64,000 bases of DNA from CAVPJC01 sp963705155. GTDB lineage: Bacteria > Chloroflexota > Anaerolineae > Anaerolineales > UBA4823. Below, piece after piece: positions 8,912 to 17,603 of the stretch. The DNA lies in contig CAVPJC010000006.1 in the NCBI GenBank assembly GCA_963705155.1, positions 165,471 to 229,470 on the forward strand, given 5' to 3'. The notes under the pieces were generated by a model, which worked only from the letters and a program-made list of their open reading frames with translations, had not been told where the DNA came from and searched no databases. How positions within the stretch are numbered: the stretch's first letter is position 1; each line of letters opens with the position of its first letter. The position numbers and the translations under genes are program-made.

Positions 8912-11501
8912 TTTCAGTCTCTGAGGGGATTGTTTTGGGTGGCTTCTTCTTGCGCCGTGGGCGGCCGGGGAAGTTTTCCAGCGCGCCTCTGAGCACATCG
9001 TCTACGGTATTGGCAAATTCAAAATGGATCTCGCGGCGCACTTCGTCCGGCAAATCTTCCAGGTCGGCCTGATTACGGGCAGGTAAGATGACCGTCTTCA
9101 ACCCGCTGCGATGGGCCGCCAGCACTTTTTCTTTGATCCCACCCACCGGCAGCACCTGCCCCCGCAGGGTGATCTCGCCCGTCATGCTGACTTCGGCGCG
9201 CACCGGGATGCCGGTAACCAGTGAGACCAGGGCGGTAGCCATGGTGACACCCGCCGAGGGGCCATCTTTGGGCTGTGAGCCAGCCGGCACATGCAGGTGA
9301 ATATCGCAGCGATTGAAGAAATCCGAATCCAGACCCAGGCGTTCAGCTTGCGAACGCACATACGAGAGCGCCGCACGGGCAAATTCTTGCATAACATTCC
9401 CGAGGGAACCGGTAATCTGGAAGCCCTTGCCGCCCGGCATGCTGGTGGCTTCCACAAAGAGCACATCTCCGCCCACAGGTGTCCAGGCCAGGCCGGTGGC
9501 AACCCCGGGCTGCGAAGTGCGCTCGGCGATTTCCTCGGTGCCAAAATACTGCTGGCGCCCCAAAAACTCCTGCACTTTCTCGGGATCAATATCCAGCCGC
9601 TCCACTTTGCCTTCAGCAATCAAAGTGACCACTTTGCGGCAGACCGAGCCGATCTCGCGTTCCAGGCTGCGCACACCCGCTTCGCGCGTGTAGGCGCGGA
9701 TGATTTTTTGCAGCGCCGGCTCATTAAATTGCACTTCCTCTGAGCGCAGGCCGTTCTCACGCAGCTGGCGTGGAATGAGATAACCGTTGGCGATGGCGAT
9801 CTTTTCGCGCTCGGTATATCCCGAAAGCTGGATGATCTCCATGCGGTCTCGCAGCGGACCAGGGACAGGTTCCAGAGCGTTGGCTGTGGTAATGAACATC
9901 ACCTGAGAGAGATCGAAGGCCACTTCCAGGTAATGGTCGCGGAACTCAGCGTTTTGCTCAGGATCCAGCACCTCGAGCAAGGCAGAGGCCGGATCGCCGT
10001 GAAAATCGAAGACCAGCTTGTCAACTTCATCGAGCATGAATACGGGGTTGCGGGTTTCCACCCGCCGCAGCGCTTGCAAAATACGCCCGGGAAGCGCCCC
10101 GATGTACGTGCGGCGGTGCCCACGGATTTCAGCTTCATCGCGCATCCCACCCAACGAAATGCGGATAAACTTGCGACCCATAGCCCGGGCAATCGAGCGC
10201 CCCAGCGATGTCTTGCCCACGCCCGGCGGCCCAACAAAGCACAGGATCACCCCTTCGCGCAGCCTGCGAATGCCATCTTCAGGGATCAGGGCGAGCTCTT
10301 CAGCGCGCTCGTGGCGCAGCTTGCGCACCGAGAGAAACTCCAAAATGCGCTCTTTGACATCTTGCAACCCGAAATGATCCTGGTCGAGCACCTGGCGTGC
10401 ATGGGCAATCTGCAGATCATCCGGGGTGATCACCGCCCAGGGCAGCGTGACCAGCCAGTCCAGATAGGTGCGGATGACGCCGTATTCGGCAGCCGCCGTT
10501 GGCAGCCGGGAGAGGCGGTCGAGCTCGCGCCGGGCCTGCTTATCAGCCTCTTCGGGCATTTTCGCAGCTTCGATCTTCTGACGAAATTCCTCCACTTCAG
10601 CGGCCTGTTCGTCGGCTTCGCCCAACTCTTTTTGGATAGCCTTCAATTGCTCACGCAGGAAGTATTCGCGCTGCACCTTTTCGATCTCAGTGCGGGCTTC
10701 GTTCTGGATTTTTTGACCGATCTCCAGCACTTCAACTTCGCGCGCCAGAATTCCCACCAGCTTGTGCAGTTTTTCGGCAGCCGAGTTCAGCTCCAGCAGG
10801 TTCTGGGCATCGGCCAGGTCCATGCGCTGAAAGTTCGCCACCGTGTACACCGTTTGGAGAGGATCATCCAGGGCCAGCACCGAGCCAACCAGTTCGCGGG
10901 GGATCGATGGGATCATCTCGGCAATGTGTTCAAACTGGCTGCGGGCATTGCGGGCCAGGGCTTCGATCTCAGCATCTTCACCCACATGTTCAGGCGCCAG
11001 CTCAATTTGAGCCTTCAGGTACGGCTCCAATTGGATGAACTCGCCTACCCGGAAACGCTCCAGACCCTGAACAACCAGCCGGATGGTGCCATCGGGAGCG
11101 CGAAACAACCGGTGCACCATCGCAACGGTGCCCATGCTGTACAGATCGCCGGGCTCTGGCAACTCCAGCTCCGGATCTTTTGAGGCCACCAGGCCGATGA
11201 GCCGCATATCTCCGGCAACAACATCATCCACCAGGCGGATGGAGCGCGGTTGACCAATCGTCAGTGGCACAGCCGTCTGCGGGTAGACCACCAGACCACG
11301 CAGCGGCAGGATGGGCAGCACCGAAGGGATGTGGATATCGGTCTCATCCACGCCTGCCGGAGTTTCCTCTTTTTCCCCCGCTTCGCTTTGGACGACGTGC
11401 GGAACGATGGGCTTAAAGATCAATTCTTCCAGGGTGATATCCGCCGGGTCGAAGTAATCCATCAGATCGAGTATGTTTGAGTTCCAACGAGAGGCAGGCA
11501 T
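8889..11501 (-). CDS. lon: ATP-dependent protease Lon
   Basis: An intact 870-residue Lon. It has the N-terminal substrate-binding domain (LPILPLRGLVVYPQTAVPL), a coiled region, an AAA+ module with Walker A GPPGVGKT and Walker B region PVFMLDEVDKL, and the C-terminal serine-lysine protease domain with catalytic Ser in PKDGPSAGVTMATAL and Lys in GGIKEKVLAAHRSG. It degrades misfolded and regulatory proteins in the cytoplasm. The tail is lysine-rich (RPRRKKKPPK). It lies 39 bases downstream of hsp20, so the two quality-control genes are probably co-expressed. Confidence 0.97.
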   Translation of the reverse strand: MPASRWNSNILDLMDYFDPADITLEELIFKPIVPHVVQSEAGEKEETPAGVDETDIHIPSVLPILPLRGLVVYPQTAVPLTIGQPRSIRLVDDVVAGDMRLIGLVASKDPELELPEPGDLYSMGTVAMVHRLFRAPDGTIRLVVQGLERFRVGEFIQLEPYLKAQIELAPEHVGEDAEIEALARNARSQFEHIAEMIPSIPRELVGSVLALDDPLQTVYTVANFQRMDLADAQNLLELNSAAEKLHKLVGILAREVEVLEIGQKIQNEARTEIEKVQREYFLREQLKAIQKELGEADEQAAEVEEFRQKIEAAKMPEEADKQARRELDRLSRLPTAAAEYGVIRTYLDWLVTLPWAVITPDDLQIAHARQVLDQDHFGLQDVKERILEFLSVRKLRHERAEELALIPEDGIRRLREGVILCFVGPPGVGKTSLGRSIARAMGRKFIRISLGGMRDEAEIRGHRRTYIGALPGRILQALRRVETRNPVFMLDEVDKLVFDFHGDPASALLEVLDPEQNAEFRDHYLEVAFDLSQVMFITTANALEPVPGPLRDRMEIIQLSGYTEREKIAIANGYLIPRQLRENGLRSEEVQFNEPALQKIIRAYTREAGVRSLEREIGSVCRKVVTLIAEGKVERLDIDPEKVQEFLGRQQYFGTEEIAERTSQPGVATGLAWTPVGGDVLFVEATSMPGGKGFQITGSLGNVMQEFARAALSYVRSQAERLGLDSDFFNRCDIHLHVPAGSQPKDGPSAGVTMATALVSLVTGIPVRAEVSMTGEITLRGQVLPVGGIKEKVLAAHRSGLKTVILPARNQADLEDLPDEVRREIHFEFANTVDDVLRGALENFPGRPRRKKKPPKTIPSETENAQSIAD

Positions 11502-11540
11502 GATGTGACGTTTTCCGGGGTCAGGTCAATTACTCTGGGC

Positions 11541-11963
11541 TCAGATATCAATTTCAATCTTGTGTGGGCGGGCTTTGGGCAAGGCGACGCGTAAAAACCC
11601 GTTGGTGTAAACCGCGGTAATCTCATTTACCAACACCGGCACGGGCAGCTCCACTTCGCTGGAAAATTCGCCGAAGGGAATTTCCATCTGGTGGTAGGCG
11701 CGCCGTTCGGGGGCATCGGGGCGCACGCCGCGAATGGACAGGTAGCGGCCATCCAATATAATGGAGAAATCTGCATCCTGCATGCCGGCAACTTCCACCC
11801 GTACCACCACGGCATCTTCGGTTTCATACACATCCGTGGGCGGGCGCCAGACGTGAGGGCGCAGAACCGGGCGCGGCTGGACACCATCTACTATCGAGCG
11901 GTTCTCTTCTCGCACGTAAAATCCGGGCTTTTGCACTTCGGGTTGTAATTCCAACGGTACCAT
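11541..11963 (-). CDS. Hsp20/alpha-crystallin family small heat-shock protein
   Basis: A 140-residue protein with an alpha-crystallin domain (about residues 40-135): RPPTDVYETEDAVVVRVEVA, DGRYLSIRGVR and the late NGFLRVALPKA motif of the family. It binds unfolding proteins as an ATP-independent holdase. The start ATG 11963 has a good GCAGGAGG Shine-Dalgarno. It heads the operon with lon. No CIRCE or HspR-type inverted repeat was seen upstream. Confidence 0.92.
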   Translation of the reverse strand: MVPLELQPEVQKPGFYVREENRSIVDGVQPRPVLRPHVWRPPTDVYETEDAVVVRVEVAGMQDADFSIILDGRYLSIRGVRPDAPERRAYHQMEIPFGEFSSEVELPVPVLVNEITAVYTNGFLRVALPKARPHKIEIDI

Positions 11964-12016
11964 CAGTCGCCTCCTGCCTGCACCAAGAGATTGTTTGCAG
12001 GTTGTTTACCAACCGC

Positions 12017-12045
12017 GTATAACCGGGCAGGCTTGTACGGGTTAA
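12017..12045 (-). promoter_or_regulatory. putative promoter for the hsp20-lon operon
   Basis: On the minus strand TTAACC (12045-12040) is followed after 17 bases by TTATAC (12022-12017), about 55 bases ahead of the hsp20 start. The -35 box overlaps the stop codon of the upstream tpx gene. Both boxes are imperfect. Confidence 0.35.
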
Positions 12046-12569
12046 CGGCTCGCTGCCTTTCGGGCGGTTTCCAGCACCTCCTCGTATTTAGGTTCATCCC
12101 CCATCACTGGCATATAATCGGCATACACCAGCTTGTCCATCGCATCGACAACAAAAATGGCGCGACGGAGGACACGCTGGTTCTTCAACAAAACGCCGTA
12201 TTTCTCCCCAAATTCGCCAGTCATATGGTCTGAAAGGGTGATTACCTTATCGATACCGGCTGCCCCGCACCAGTTCTTTTGCGTGTAAGGCAGATCCATG
12301 CTCATCATGATAATGACGATGCCGTCACCCAGGGCAGCCGCTTCCTGGTTAAAACGGCGTGTCTCGCGGTCACACACCGAGGTATTCAAAGATGGAAGTG
12401 AACCGATGATGCGCACTTTGCCGCGCGTACTTTCCAGGGCCTTCACAATCGCCCAATCATTGTTGTGAGCAGCAAATTCAGGAGCCGGCTGCCCAACGAT
12501 CACCTCATCACCCACCACCGGCGCATCCACGCCTCGAAATTGAAAAACACCATTACGCACAACGCTCAT
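12042..12569 (-). CDS. tpx: thiol peroxidase (Tpx-type atypical 2-Cys peroxiredoxin)
   Basis: A 175-residue protein starting at ATG 12569 (MSVVRNGVFQFRG), preferred to an in-frame start six codons upstream because GGAGACAAGCA precedes it. The peroxidatic cysteine is in PSLNTSVCDRETRRFN and the resolving cysteine in KNWCGAAGIDKV, the Tpx pattern. It reduces hydrogen peroxide and organic peroxides with thioredoxin as electron donor. It lies upstream of hsp20-lon and in the same direction, forming a stress-protein neighbourhood. Confidence 0.93.
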   Translation of the reverse strand: MSVVRNGVFQFRGVDAPVVGDEVIVGQPAPEFAAHNNDWAIVKALESTRGKVRIIGSLPSLNTSVCDRETRRFNQEAAALGDGIVIIMMSMDLPYTQKNWCGAAGIDKVITLSDHMTGEFGEKYGVLLKNQRVLRRAIFVVDAMDKLVYADYMPVMGDEPKYEEVLETARKAASR

Positions 12570-12701
12570 TGCTTGTCTCCTGATCAAAATATGTGAGGCC
12601 TATGGGGGCTCCACCAACACAAAGCCTGATTTCCTACCCCCACTTCTTGCGCCTGATTCTTGTGACGCACACCGGCGGCGAAACACACCGGATTACAAAG
12701 G

Positions 12702-12774
12702 CGCCCCCGGCGGGATTCGAACCCACAACCATCTGCTTAGAAGGCAGGTGCTCTGTCCATTGAGCTACGGGGGC
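12702..12774 (-). tRNA. tRNA-Arg (anticodon TCT)
   Basis: The minus strand folds into a 73-base cloverleaf. The acceptor stem is GCCCCCG / CGGGGGC, the D arm GCTC...GAGC, the anticodon stem CTGC/GCAG with loop CTTCTAA (anticodon TCT, reading AGA), and the T arm GTGGGTTCGAATCCCGC. The discriminator is G and the 3' CCA is not encoded. No integrase or duplicated tRNA end lies nearby. Confidence 0.95.
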
Positions 12775-12788
12775 AGGTACGAGAACGC

Positions 12789-13223
12789 TCAACTCAGGCA
12801 GGGACGCAAACCTTTGTACACCCGCCCGCCGGTGAGTGTCTTAAGAATGGTCACAGGGTCTTTGCCCAGTCGTTCACCCAGCTCGACGGCGGTCATTGCC
12901 GTGTTGCCATTTGCCAGGAATACCCGGAAAGTGGCATCCACCAGAGCGGAATGCATGTGGATAAAATCCGGCTGTTTGGCACAGTGGGTGATCAAGATGT
13001 GCTGGATACCATCCACAGGCTGTACTTCACCGGTGTGGGGGTCCACCCAATCAACCTTCTCCTCGACTTCCATGCTTTCAAATAATTTCTGATGCTGCGG
13101 GCACAGGTTGGTGCGCAAATACACACGCCAATCCCGATCGTTCTTGCTCCACCAGTCGAAGTCAATGTGAAAACGGGTCTGCAGGGTGGGCTTGACAAGA
13201 CTGGGACGTTTAACTTCGGTCAA
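12789..13223 (-). CDS. conserved hypothetical protein downstream of the 525-residue gene
   Basis: A 144-residue protein. I chose TTG 13223 as the start because GGAGG lies five bases upstream; the open frame runs further up but overlaps the previous gene. It contains RFHIDFDWWSKNDRDWRVYL and NLCPQHQKLFESM with single cysteines and histidines, and a helical C-terminal part (TAVELGERLGKDPVTILKTL) resembling a helix-turn-helix. I do not recognise the family. It follows the 525-residue protein by 29 bases and is likely co-transcribed. Confidence 0.7.
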   Translation of the reverse strand: MTEVKRPSLVKPTLQTRFHIDFDWWSKNDRDWRVYLRTNLCPQHQKLFESMEVEEKVDWVDPHTGEVQPVDGIQHILITHCAKQPDFIHMHSALVDATFRVFLANGNTAMTAVELGERLGKDPVTILKTLTGGRVYKGLRPCLS

Positions 13224-13252
13224 CTTGCCCTCCGAGAAATGCAAATTTCCAT

Positions 13253-14830
13253 TTATGCATGTTCCGATTCGCTGAAGCGGTAGTGCAGATCGCCAACATG
13301 CACAAACCCGGGGCGCGAAGCCAACAGCGCCAGCATGGGACCGGGCGGGCAACGGCGCACCACATTCAATGCCGCATACAACTCAATGGCGTGTACATGC
13401 CCTTGAGGGTTGAGCTTGGCCAGTTCGCGCACCAGGTTGATGACAACCCGCTCCAAAGTACGTTCTTTATTAGCATGTGACCAGACCTGGTCCACTGCTT
13501 CAATATCCGGTACAGCGATCGCCATGCGTTCGTCAAAATTGGATTGTACCGACTGTTTAAGCATGGCAAACACTACGCCGCCATCCGAGCCGACAAGCAC
13601 AGTGCGGATCCACTCACGACTGGGACGGCGCACCCCGCTGTGGATAATCACCTCGCCTGGCCTCTGCCCGCGCTGAACTCGGATTGTGCTGCCAGGAACC
13701 AGATTGTTCTTGCGGTACCATTCTTCCAGCCCGTAAACATAACGCTTGGGCCGCACCACCCAGGCGGGAATTTTATCCCCGCTTTCGCCATCCACCAGCG
13801 TAAAACGAATGCGGGGCGCTTCGTAAGCCGTGGGAAATAGATGGCGCAAGCGAGACGAGAGCGGCAGGGTGCCGGCTCGCCAGTGCGGGAAAATGAGCCG
13901 GACCGAGACCTCATCTTGAGAATATTTGCCGCCCAACGGTGAAAGCTCGTCATCCAATTCCTGTTCCAGGGCTAACATTTCGCCGGTCAGGTGACCCCGC
14001 TCGTAATCAGCGCCGGGATAGCGCAGGTAGAGCGGCGGCTCAAGCACAGGTTCCGGCTCCAGGCGGCGCAGGAACCAGATCACCTGCCCGCTGGCGCCCA
14101 CTTCATCGAACCGCTCGTCTTCCTGCAGGGCGAGATCCATGGAAAATTCCAGCAGCTTGGCGTTTACGCTGGAAGCCATGCCGATCTGCTCCAGCAAGTC
14201 TTTTGTAGAGAGCGGGCCGCCGCCGGCCATATCCAGCACGGCCTCTGCCAGGTTCAGGTGCCCAATGTTGATATCCAACAGCAAAGCGCGCGGGAACCAA
14301 CGCCCGGCAATACTCACAAAATCTGCATGCGTCTCCAGATCTTCATCCAGGTTTGCTTCCAGCTGCTCGCGGTATTCTTCGAGCACGTGCGTGGGGTCCA
14401 TGCTGATCTCATCATCCACCATCTCGATGGGTGCGTTCAAGACGTGATCCTGCAAACCGGAAGCGTATTCACGCTGCTCGCCATTCTCAAAAACAACCTT
14501 AACCACCTCAAAAGCGCCCATACTCGGGTTGCGTCCGGGGCGCACCTGCACCACCTCGCCGCTTCGCCAGGCGAGGGCGGGGAAAACTACGCGTTGGCTT
14601 ACCTGATAGTGTTCCTGGGGTTTGTACACGCTTCCGCTGGCGCTGCGCTGCTGTTGGATGGCAACTTTTTCGCTGCGGATACGCTCATCGACCAAAAGCT
14701 CCACCAGCTCGCGGGTGGTGAGCGGGGTTTCGGTCTCTAACAGGTGGTTATAAAGAAACTCAATATCGTCCGGTTGAAGTTGGAAGTCTTCCCAATAATC
14801 TTCACGTAAAGCAATTGGAGCCATTACCAT
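13253..14830 (-). CDS. large conserved hypothetical protein
   Basis: About 525 residues from ATG 14830 (or ATG 14824 two codons later); GAGG lies about 8 bases upstream. It is acidic and mostly soluble-looking, with helices rich in Leu/Glu (REDYWEDFQLQPDDIEFLYN, TTRELVELLVDERIRSE), a basic DNA-like middle (RNPSMGAFEVVKVVFENGEQ) and a beta-rich C-terminal half (VYGLEEWYRKNNLVPGSTIR). No catalytic motif or membrane segment is obvious. The gene is intact and paired with the 144-residue gene downstream. No function is proposed. Confidence 0.75.
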   Translation of the reverse strand: MVMAPIALREDYWEDFQLQPDDIEFLYNHLLETETPLTTRELVELLVDERIRSEKVAIQQQRSASGSVYKPQEHYQVSQRVVFPALAWRSGEVVQVRPGRNPSMGAFEVVKVVFENGEQREYASGLQDHVLNAPIEMVDDEISMDPTHVLEEYREQLEANLDEDLETHADFVSIAGRWFPRALLLDINIGHLNLAEAVLDMAGGGPLSTKDLLEQIGMASSVNAKLLEFSMDLALQEDERFDEVGASGQVIWFLRRLEPEPVLEPPLYLRYPGADYERGHLTGEMLALEQELDDELSPLGGKYSQDEVSVRLIFPHWRAGTLPLSSRLRHLFPTAYEAPRIRFTLVDGESGDKIPAWVVRPKRYVYGLEEWYRKNNLVPGSTIRVQRGQRPGEVIIHSGVRRPSREWIRTVLVGSDGGVVFAMLKQSVQSNFDERMAIAVPDIEAVDQVWSHANKERTLERVVINLVRELAKLNPQGHVHAIELYAALNVVRRCPPGPMLALLASRPGFVHVGDLHYRFSESEHA

Positions 14831-14890
14831 ATATCTTGCCTCAAACCGCGCCACAATATGAAAACCTGTACAGTTTCCAGGGCGCTTTTT

Positions 14891-14912
14891 ATGTATAATT
14901 TTAATAATTATA
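14891..14912. promoter_or_regulatory. AT-rich divergent promoter region
   Basis: The gap between divergent genes (14831-14996) holds an AT-rich stretch with TATAAT on the plus strand (14894-14899) and TATAAT on the minus strand (14912-14907). No good -35 box accompanies either. Confidence 0.4.
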
Positions 14913-14996
14913 CTCGATACAACCAACCTGCACGATCAGAATTTTTCGGGGCCTCCCGCATTTTGAGAGAACCCTGCCAACAGGGAAGGGATCAGC

Positions 14997-15290
14997 ATGG
15001 AAGAACACAACTGGGTCGTGATCGAAACCACCGCAGGCGATCTGCCAGCCGAGATTTTGCGTGGGCTGTTGGAGGCGCAAGGCATACCCGTCATGCTCTC
15101 ACAGGAAGGCGCTGCCCGTGCCATGGGCATCAATGTGGGTCCTTTTGGCGAAGTGGAAATCCTGGTACCAGCCGGGCTGGCAGAACAGGCCAGGCAGGTG
15201 CTGGATGAATATGAAGCCGGAGGCTTTGCAAACACAGAGGAATTTGTTCCCGGCGGCGATGATGAAGCCGCCGAAACGCCGGATGACTGA
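14997..15290 (+). CDS. DUF2007-like small signal-transducing-type protein
   Basis: A 97-residue protein with a ferredoxin-like alpha/beta pattern typical of DUF2007: WVVIETTAGDLPAEILRGLL, EAQGIPVMLSQ, VEILVPAGLAEQARQVLDEY, then an acidic tail. The start ATG 14997 follows GGGAAGGG. Members are small PII-like-fold proteins of unclear function. It is a single gene between divergent and convergent neighbours. Confidence 0.8.
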   Translation: MEEHNWVVIETTAGDLPAEILRGLLEAQGIPVMLSQEGAARAMGINVGPFGEVEILVPAGLAEQARQVLDEYEAGGFANTEEFVPGGDDEAAETPDD

Positions 15291-15293
15291 CGC

Positions 15294-16715
15294 CTAGGGA
15301 AATGCCTGCGCCAGCCACTCCAACGGGTCCACCTGAACACCACCCACCCAAACTTCCCAGTGCAGATGCGGGCCATCCGCACGTCCGGTGCCGCCTACCA
15401 GGCCGATCACCTGACCGGGCTGCAGAACATCGCCCACCTGCACGCGAATCTCTGACATGTGCATATAACCGGTATGTATCCCCCAGCCGTGGTCGATCAT
15501 CACCGCATTGCCGCGCACCGTCAGCGGCCCGGCAAACACCACTGTACCGGCTGCCGGAGCATAAATTTCGGTACCGGTGCCGCCGGCGAAATCCAACCCG
15601 GTGTGGAAAAACGAATACGCGCTGCCGTTGTAAGAGCGCCGGTTGCCGTAACGCGAGGTCCAGCACTCGTTGGTTTCCACGCAATATTCCTGATCCAGGG
15701 GTGATGGCATGCGGAAAAGGCCGTCCCACAGACGCTGGGGCGAAGCCGGCAGGGCCAGGGCAGTCCACTCGGCGTCTTCGGGGCGGGTGACAGCCGGATC
15801 AATGGTGGCGGGATCCACCGTTAGAGGCCGGTCATACGGGTAATCTACCGCGCGCACGCGCACCATCTGAGTAAATGAAAACTCCACGCCTTCTGGCGTA
15901 CTGCCCTGCAGGCTGAGCGGATACAAACCCGGTTCGGCCAGTGCATGCACCCCCTGGAGAGCCAGGTAAAATCCGGCGGCGTCATAGAAAAAGTGCAGCT
16001 CGTGCTCCATAAAACTTCCGCTCAAGTCCAACCCCGGCCCGGATGCCAACCGGATGACGCCTGTGCGGCCCTGTCCAAAAGCCTCCGGCACGATCTGCAC
16101 GGCGCTCACATCGGCGGGTAAAGCCCCGGGACCACTGCCCCCACCGTGCACCAACAGCACATCGCCCGGCAATGCGCTCCAGGTGCTTCTGATGGCATTG
16201 CTGACCACCAGCGCCCACGGGTTCACCCCGTTGGCTGCCGCTAATTCCAGCAGCGATTTACCCGGCGCTAACAGCATGCGCCCCACCGGCGGCGGTTCGT
16301 CGCCGATCTGTGGGATCACCAGGTCGGCGCCAGCGTACAATTCCATCGGGCTGCTGAGGTGGTTTAATTTGACCAGTGAATTTTCGGGGATCTGGTAACG
16401 CCGGCTCAGGCTGCGCAGGTTTTCGCCAAAAGGCACCGAGATGGTTGTCAGCTCGCCACCCAGGCCTTCCAGCCCGGGGATAACCAGACGGGCGCCCTCA
16501 GAGACCAGGTTGGGGTTCTCCAGGTTATTGGCTGCCAGCAGGTCTTGCAGGCTGACACCAAACCGCCGGGCAATCTCACCCAGCGTATCGCCTGCCTGCA
16601 CCAGATACACCGGTTCTGCCGGCTGCGTCTCCTGGGCAAAACTCATTCCACCCGGCAGAAGCAGCGCCAGCAGCGCCAGCACGCTAATCCAAAAAGGTTT
16701 CTTCGAAGCGAACAC
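15294..16715 (-). CDS. secreted LysM / M23 peptidoglycan endopeptidase-like protein
   Basis: A 473-residue protein with an N-terminal signal peptide (FWISVLALLALLLPGGMSFA), two clear LysM repeats (YLVQAGDTLGEIARRFGVSL, then TISVPFGENLRSLSRRYQI) and possibly a weaker third, a long middle region, and a C-terminal M23 domain. The zinc ligands are visible in HTGLDFAGG and PHLHWEVWV. It should bind peptidoglycan and cut or regulate cross-links outside the membrane. The start overlaps the end of the DUF192 gene by 32 bases. Confidence 0.9.
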   Translation of the reverse strand: MFASKKPFWISVLALLALLLPGGMSFAQETQPAEPVYLVQAGDTLGEIARRFGVSLQDLLAANNLENPNLVSEGARLVIPGLEGLGGELTTISVPFGENLRSLSRRYQIPENSLVKLNHLSSPMELYAGADLVIPQIGDEPPPVGRMLLAPGKSLLELAAANGVNPWALVVSNAIRSTWSALPGDVLLVHGGGSGPGALPADVSAVQIVPEAFGQGRTGVIRLASGPGLDLSGSFMEHELHFFYDAAGFYLALQGVHALAEPGLYPLSLQGSTPEGVEFSFTQMVRVRAVDYPYDRPLTVDPATIDPAVTRPEDAEWTALALPASPQRLWDGLFRMPSPLDQEYCVETNECWTSRYGNRRSYNGSAYSFFHTGLDFAGGTGTEIYAPAAGTVVFAGPLTVRGNAVMIDHGWGIHTGYMHMSEIRVQVGDVLQPGQVIGLVGGTGRADGPHLHWEVWVGGVQVDPLEWLAQAFP

Positions 16716-17073
16716 GATCTCCTACCTGGTAATCCGCCCACCGCTGCGGGTTCATTTCAAGAATATAGCGCGCCGGGTAAGCCGGCAGGTAGGCCAGATG
16801 CCAGGAACGCGCCAGGCGGGTATCTACAACCACGCCCTCGTTGTTGATCCATGCCACCGCCAGATCCATACCCACCGCCAGCATGTGGATGCCCGCATCC
16901 AGGCGGTTTTCACGCGGCTGCACCAGGAGCAGGGCCTGCCCTTCCGGCAGGCTGCGGCGAAAGGTGAGACCGCGCAAACGGCACAAAAAAGTATCGCAGT
17001 AATACGCCAGTGGAGGGGATGAAAGCGGGCGGGTAAGGTTATGAATGATGCAGAACTTTTTCAATGCTGTCAA
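16684..17073 (-). CDS. DUF192-family protein
   Basis: About 129 residues. The C-terminal two thirds show the DUF192 pattern: GLTFRRSLPEGQALLLV, MLAVGMDLAVAWIN, VVDTRLARSWHLAYLPAYPA and YILEMNPQRWADYQVGDRV. DUF192 proteins are small beta-barrels, often exported, of unknown function. The assigned start lies 35 bases inside the receiver gene, so the true start may be a later codon. It sits between the receiver and M23 genes in one minus-strand operon. Confidence 0.78.
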   Translation of the reverse strand: MTALKKFCIIHNLTRPLSSPPLAYYCDTFLCRLRGLTFRRSLPEGQALLLVQPRENRLDAGIHMLAVGMDLAVAWINNEGVVVDTRLARSWHLAYLPAYPARYILEMNPQRWADYQVGDRVRFEETFLD

Positions 17074-17422
17074 TCAGGTCCTGCGGGCTAAAAGGCTTGG
17101 AGATGTAATCTTCCACCTTGGCAATATGCAGTCCCAGGACTTTATCAATACTCTGTGCTTTGGCGGTGATCACAATCACCGGTATTTCACGTGTGGCCTC
17201 ATCGGCTTTGACATGTTGGTACACGTCCCAGCCATCCATATCGGGCATCATCAGATCCAGCAAGATCAACGCGGGCAGTTCGCGACGAACAAGATCCAGC
17301 CCATCACGACCGCTGTTGGCGCCCAGTACCTCATAACCTTTACGGCTGAGGATCAGGCGCACCAGATCGATCATCTCCTGTTCGTCTTCAATATACACTA
17401 CCCGTTTGCTCTGCTCAATCAT
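17039..17422 (-). CDS. stand-alone response-regulator receiver domain
   Basis: A 127-residue CheY-like protein with acidic pocket YIEDEQEM, phospho-acceptor Asp in LILLDLMMPDMDGWDVY, Thr in VIVITAKAQS and Lys in DYISKPFSPQDL. No output domain follows. It heads the minus-strand operon with DUF192 and M23 genes. No kinase gene is nearby. Confidence 0.93.
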   Translation of the reverse strand: MIEQSKRVVYIEDEQEMIDLVRLILSRKGYEVLGANSGRDGLDLVRRELPALILLDLMMPDMDGWDVYQHVKADEATREIPVIVITAKAQSIDKVLGLHIAKVEDYISKPFSPQDLIDSIEKVLHHS

Positions 17423-17513
17423 CTGACCCTCCCGGGCGGCAATGACTCGGGCGATTTCTTCAATGAATTGTGCGATTTTTATTAGTTTACCACATGAATT
17501 CGGAAACTTGGGC

Positions 17514-17519
17514 TATAAT
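17514..17519 (+). promoter_or_regulatory. putative -10 box upstream of efp
   Basis: A perfect TATAAT 85 bases before the efp start, in the gap between the divergent receiver gene and efp. No convincing -35 hexamer is present at 16-18 bases upstream. Confidence 0.4.
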
Positions 17520-17603
17520 CCCTGCTTGACCTGGTTTGGGCGGCCCCGCCTGTGCGGCTGCCTCGGGGCAGGTAAATCAATCTACTTTTGTGAGGCAAGT
17601 TTT

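Noticed and set aside
9933..11183. Long plus-strand open frame of 416 codons opposite lon
   Set aside because: It lies wholly antisense to an intact, highly conserved Lon, has a His/Gln-rich composition typical of antisense frames and no Shine-Dalgarno or family match.
11964..12100. CIRCE or HspR (HAIR) operator upstream of hsp20-lon
   Set aside because: Neither the TTAGCACTC/GAGTGCTAA nor the CTTGAGT/ACTCAAG inverted repeat can be found there.
12702..12774. tRNA-Arg as an integration site for a mobile element
   Set aside because: No integrase gene and no copy of the tRNA 3' end is found in the window, and neighbours on both sides are ordinary chromosomal genes.
13991..14740. Plus-strand open frame of 249 codons opposite the 525-residue gene
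   Set aside because: No ribosome site, antisense to a well-formed gene and low-complexity composition.
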